Source: DATKWF01 sp035529715
GTDB lineage: Bacteria > Chloroflexota > Dehalococcoidia > Dehalococcoidales > RBG-16-60-22
DNA: 6,545 nt
Reading direction: 5' to 3'
NCBI GenBank assembly: GCA_035529715.1
Contig: DATKWF010000013.1
Coordinates: forward strand, 1 to 6,545
In this document: piece after piece, positions 6,147 through 6,545 of the stretch
Numbering within the stretch: the first letter of the stretch is position 1
How the letters are laid out: each line of letters begins with the position of its first letter
Notes under the pieces: generated by a model
Database searches by the model: none
Told to the model about the DNA's origin: nothing
The model's input: the letters and a program-made list of their open reading frames with translations, nothing else
Program-made: the position numbers and the translations under genes

Positions 6147-6545
6147 TTATTCCTCCACCGACCTTACTGCCCTGATAAAGGCTCTAATTTTCTCAACAGA
6201 TTTAACCCCGCCGGTCTCTACACCAGTGGAGACATCAATCCCCCAGGGTGCTGCCGTTTTGATTGCCTTAGCTACATTCTCCGGGGTGAGACCGCCGGCA
6301 ATAATCACCGGGAATTGTTCGGCTACCTGTCTTGCCAGGTCCCAATTGAAGGTCATTCCGGTCCCACCATACTTGCCTTTGATACTGGAGTCAAGGAGGT
6401 AGACATGTTTTTGATTGGTGAGAATTTTTGTGCCCCCGGCCAGGATATCACAGATTTCCTGTGGGCTCTGTCGCCGGCTTACCCGAAACGCTTTAATCAG
6501 GGGCCGATTAATTTTGGAGCAGTACTCCCAGGATTCGTCACCGCT
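6147..6545 (-). CDS. trpF: phosphoribosylanthranilate isomerase, C-terminal 132 residues (5' end beyond window)
   Basis: TrpF converts N-(5'-phosphoribosyl)anthranilate to the carboxyphenylamino-deoxyribulose phosphate by an Amadori rearrangement. The frame is open to the right edge, so the true start is outside; the internal ATG at 6354-6356 is not the start. Reading from the edge, the visible motifs are SGDES (residues 1-5 of the visible part), RPLIKAFRV (14-22), YLLDSSIKGKYGGTG (49-63) with the likely catalytic Asp at visible position 52, IIAGGLTPENV (81-91), and GIDVSTGVE with GGVKS (102-116), which bind phosphate. The missing part is roughly the first third of a protein normally about 200 residues long, including the catalytic Cys region. 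It ends with TAA 4 bp before the DAHP synthase start, showing a shared transcript. The rest of the trp operon probably lies further right. Confidence 0.95.
   Translation of the reverse strand, partial: SGDESWEYCSKINRPLIKAFRVSRRQSPQEICDILAGGTKILTNQKHVYLLDSSIKGKYGGTGMTFNWDLARQVAEQFPVIIAGGLTPENVAKAIKTAAPWGIDVSTGVETGGVKSVEKIRAFIRAVRSVEE

Overview
The window looks like bacterial chromosome of moderate GC. It carries primary-metabolism genes with good Shine-Dalgarno sites, mostly ATG starts, one clear TTG start (trpB) and ordinary stop codons. The gene order trpF - DAHP synthase - trpB - trpA, with a Thermotoga-type (Ibeta) DAHP synthase inside the trp operon, together with a short-form ThiC, suggests an anaerobic lineage such as Dehalococcoidia (Chloroflexota). 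That placement rests on remembered gene order and protein flavour, not on a search, and is moderate at best.

Left part (1-2606). An htpX-type membrane metalloprotease gene on the minus strand runs off the left edge. It has an in-frame TAA exactly where the family has a conserved Glu, seven codons before the catalytic HELSH. Divergent from it, behind a good sigma70-type promoter, is a 101-aa MTH1187/YkoF-type thiamine-binding protein. Next come a separate promoter, a complete TPP riboswitch, an intrinsic terminator and thiC. The left part is therefore mainly a thiamine locus, in which the synthetic gene is riboswitch-controlled and the binding-protein gene has its own promoter upstream of the switch.

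Middle (2607-3139). This is a 533-bp, visibly AT-richer gap between convergent thiC and trpA. It holds two operator-like palindromes sharing the half-site CCGAAA, a possible promoter beside them, one unrecognised 60-codon ORF on the minus strand, a 9-bp inverted repeat with a 7-nt centre, and an apparently intact 3' half of an initiator-type tRNA-Met starting at the anticodon loop, with no matching acceptor 5' strand. The simplest reading is the worn end of an element that once integrated into a tRNA-fMet gene. No integrase is present in the window.

Right part (3140-6545). A tightly packed minus-strand operon is read right to left: trpF (5' end cut by the window edge), a type Ibeta DAHP synthase, trpB and trpA. 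Spacing is 4 bp between trpF and the DAHP synthase gene, 43 bp between that gene and trpB, and a 4-bp ATGA overlap between trpB and trpA. Together they supply the first shikimate step and late steps of tryptophan synthesis. The operon promoter and any attenuator lie outside the window.

I see no clearly new multi-gene system. The places most worth a second look are the middle gap and the htpX nonsense codon.
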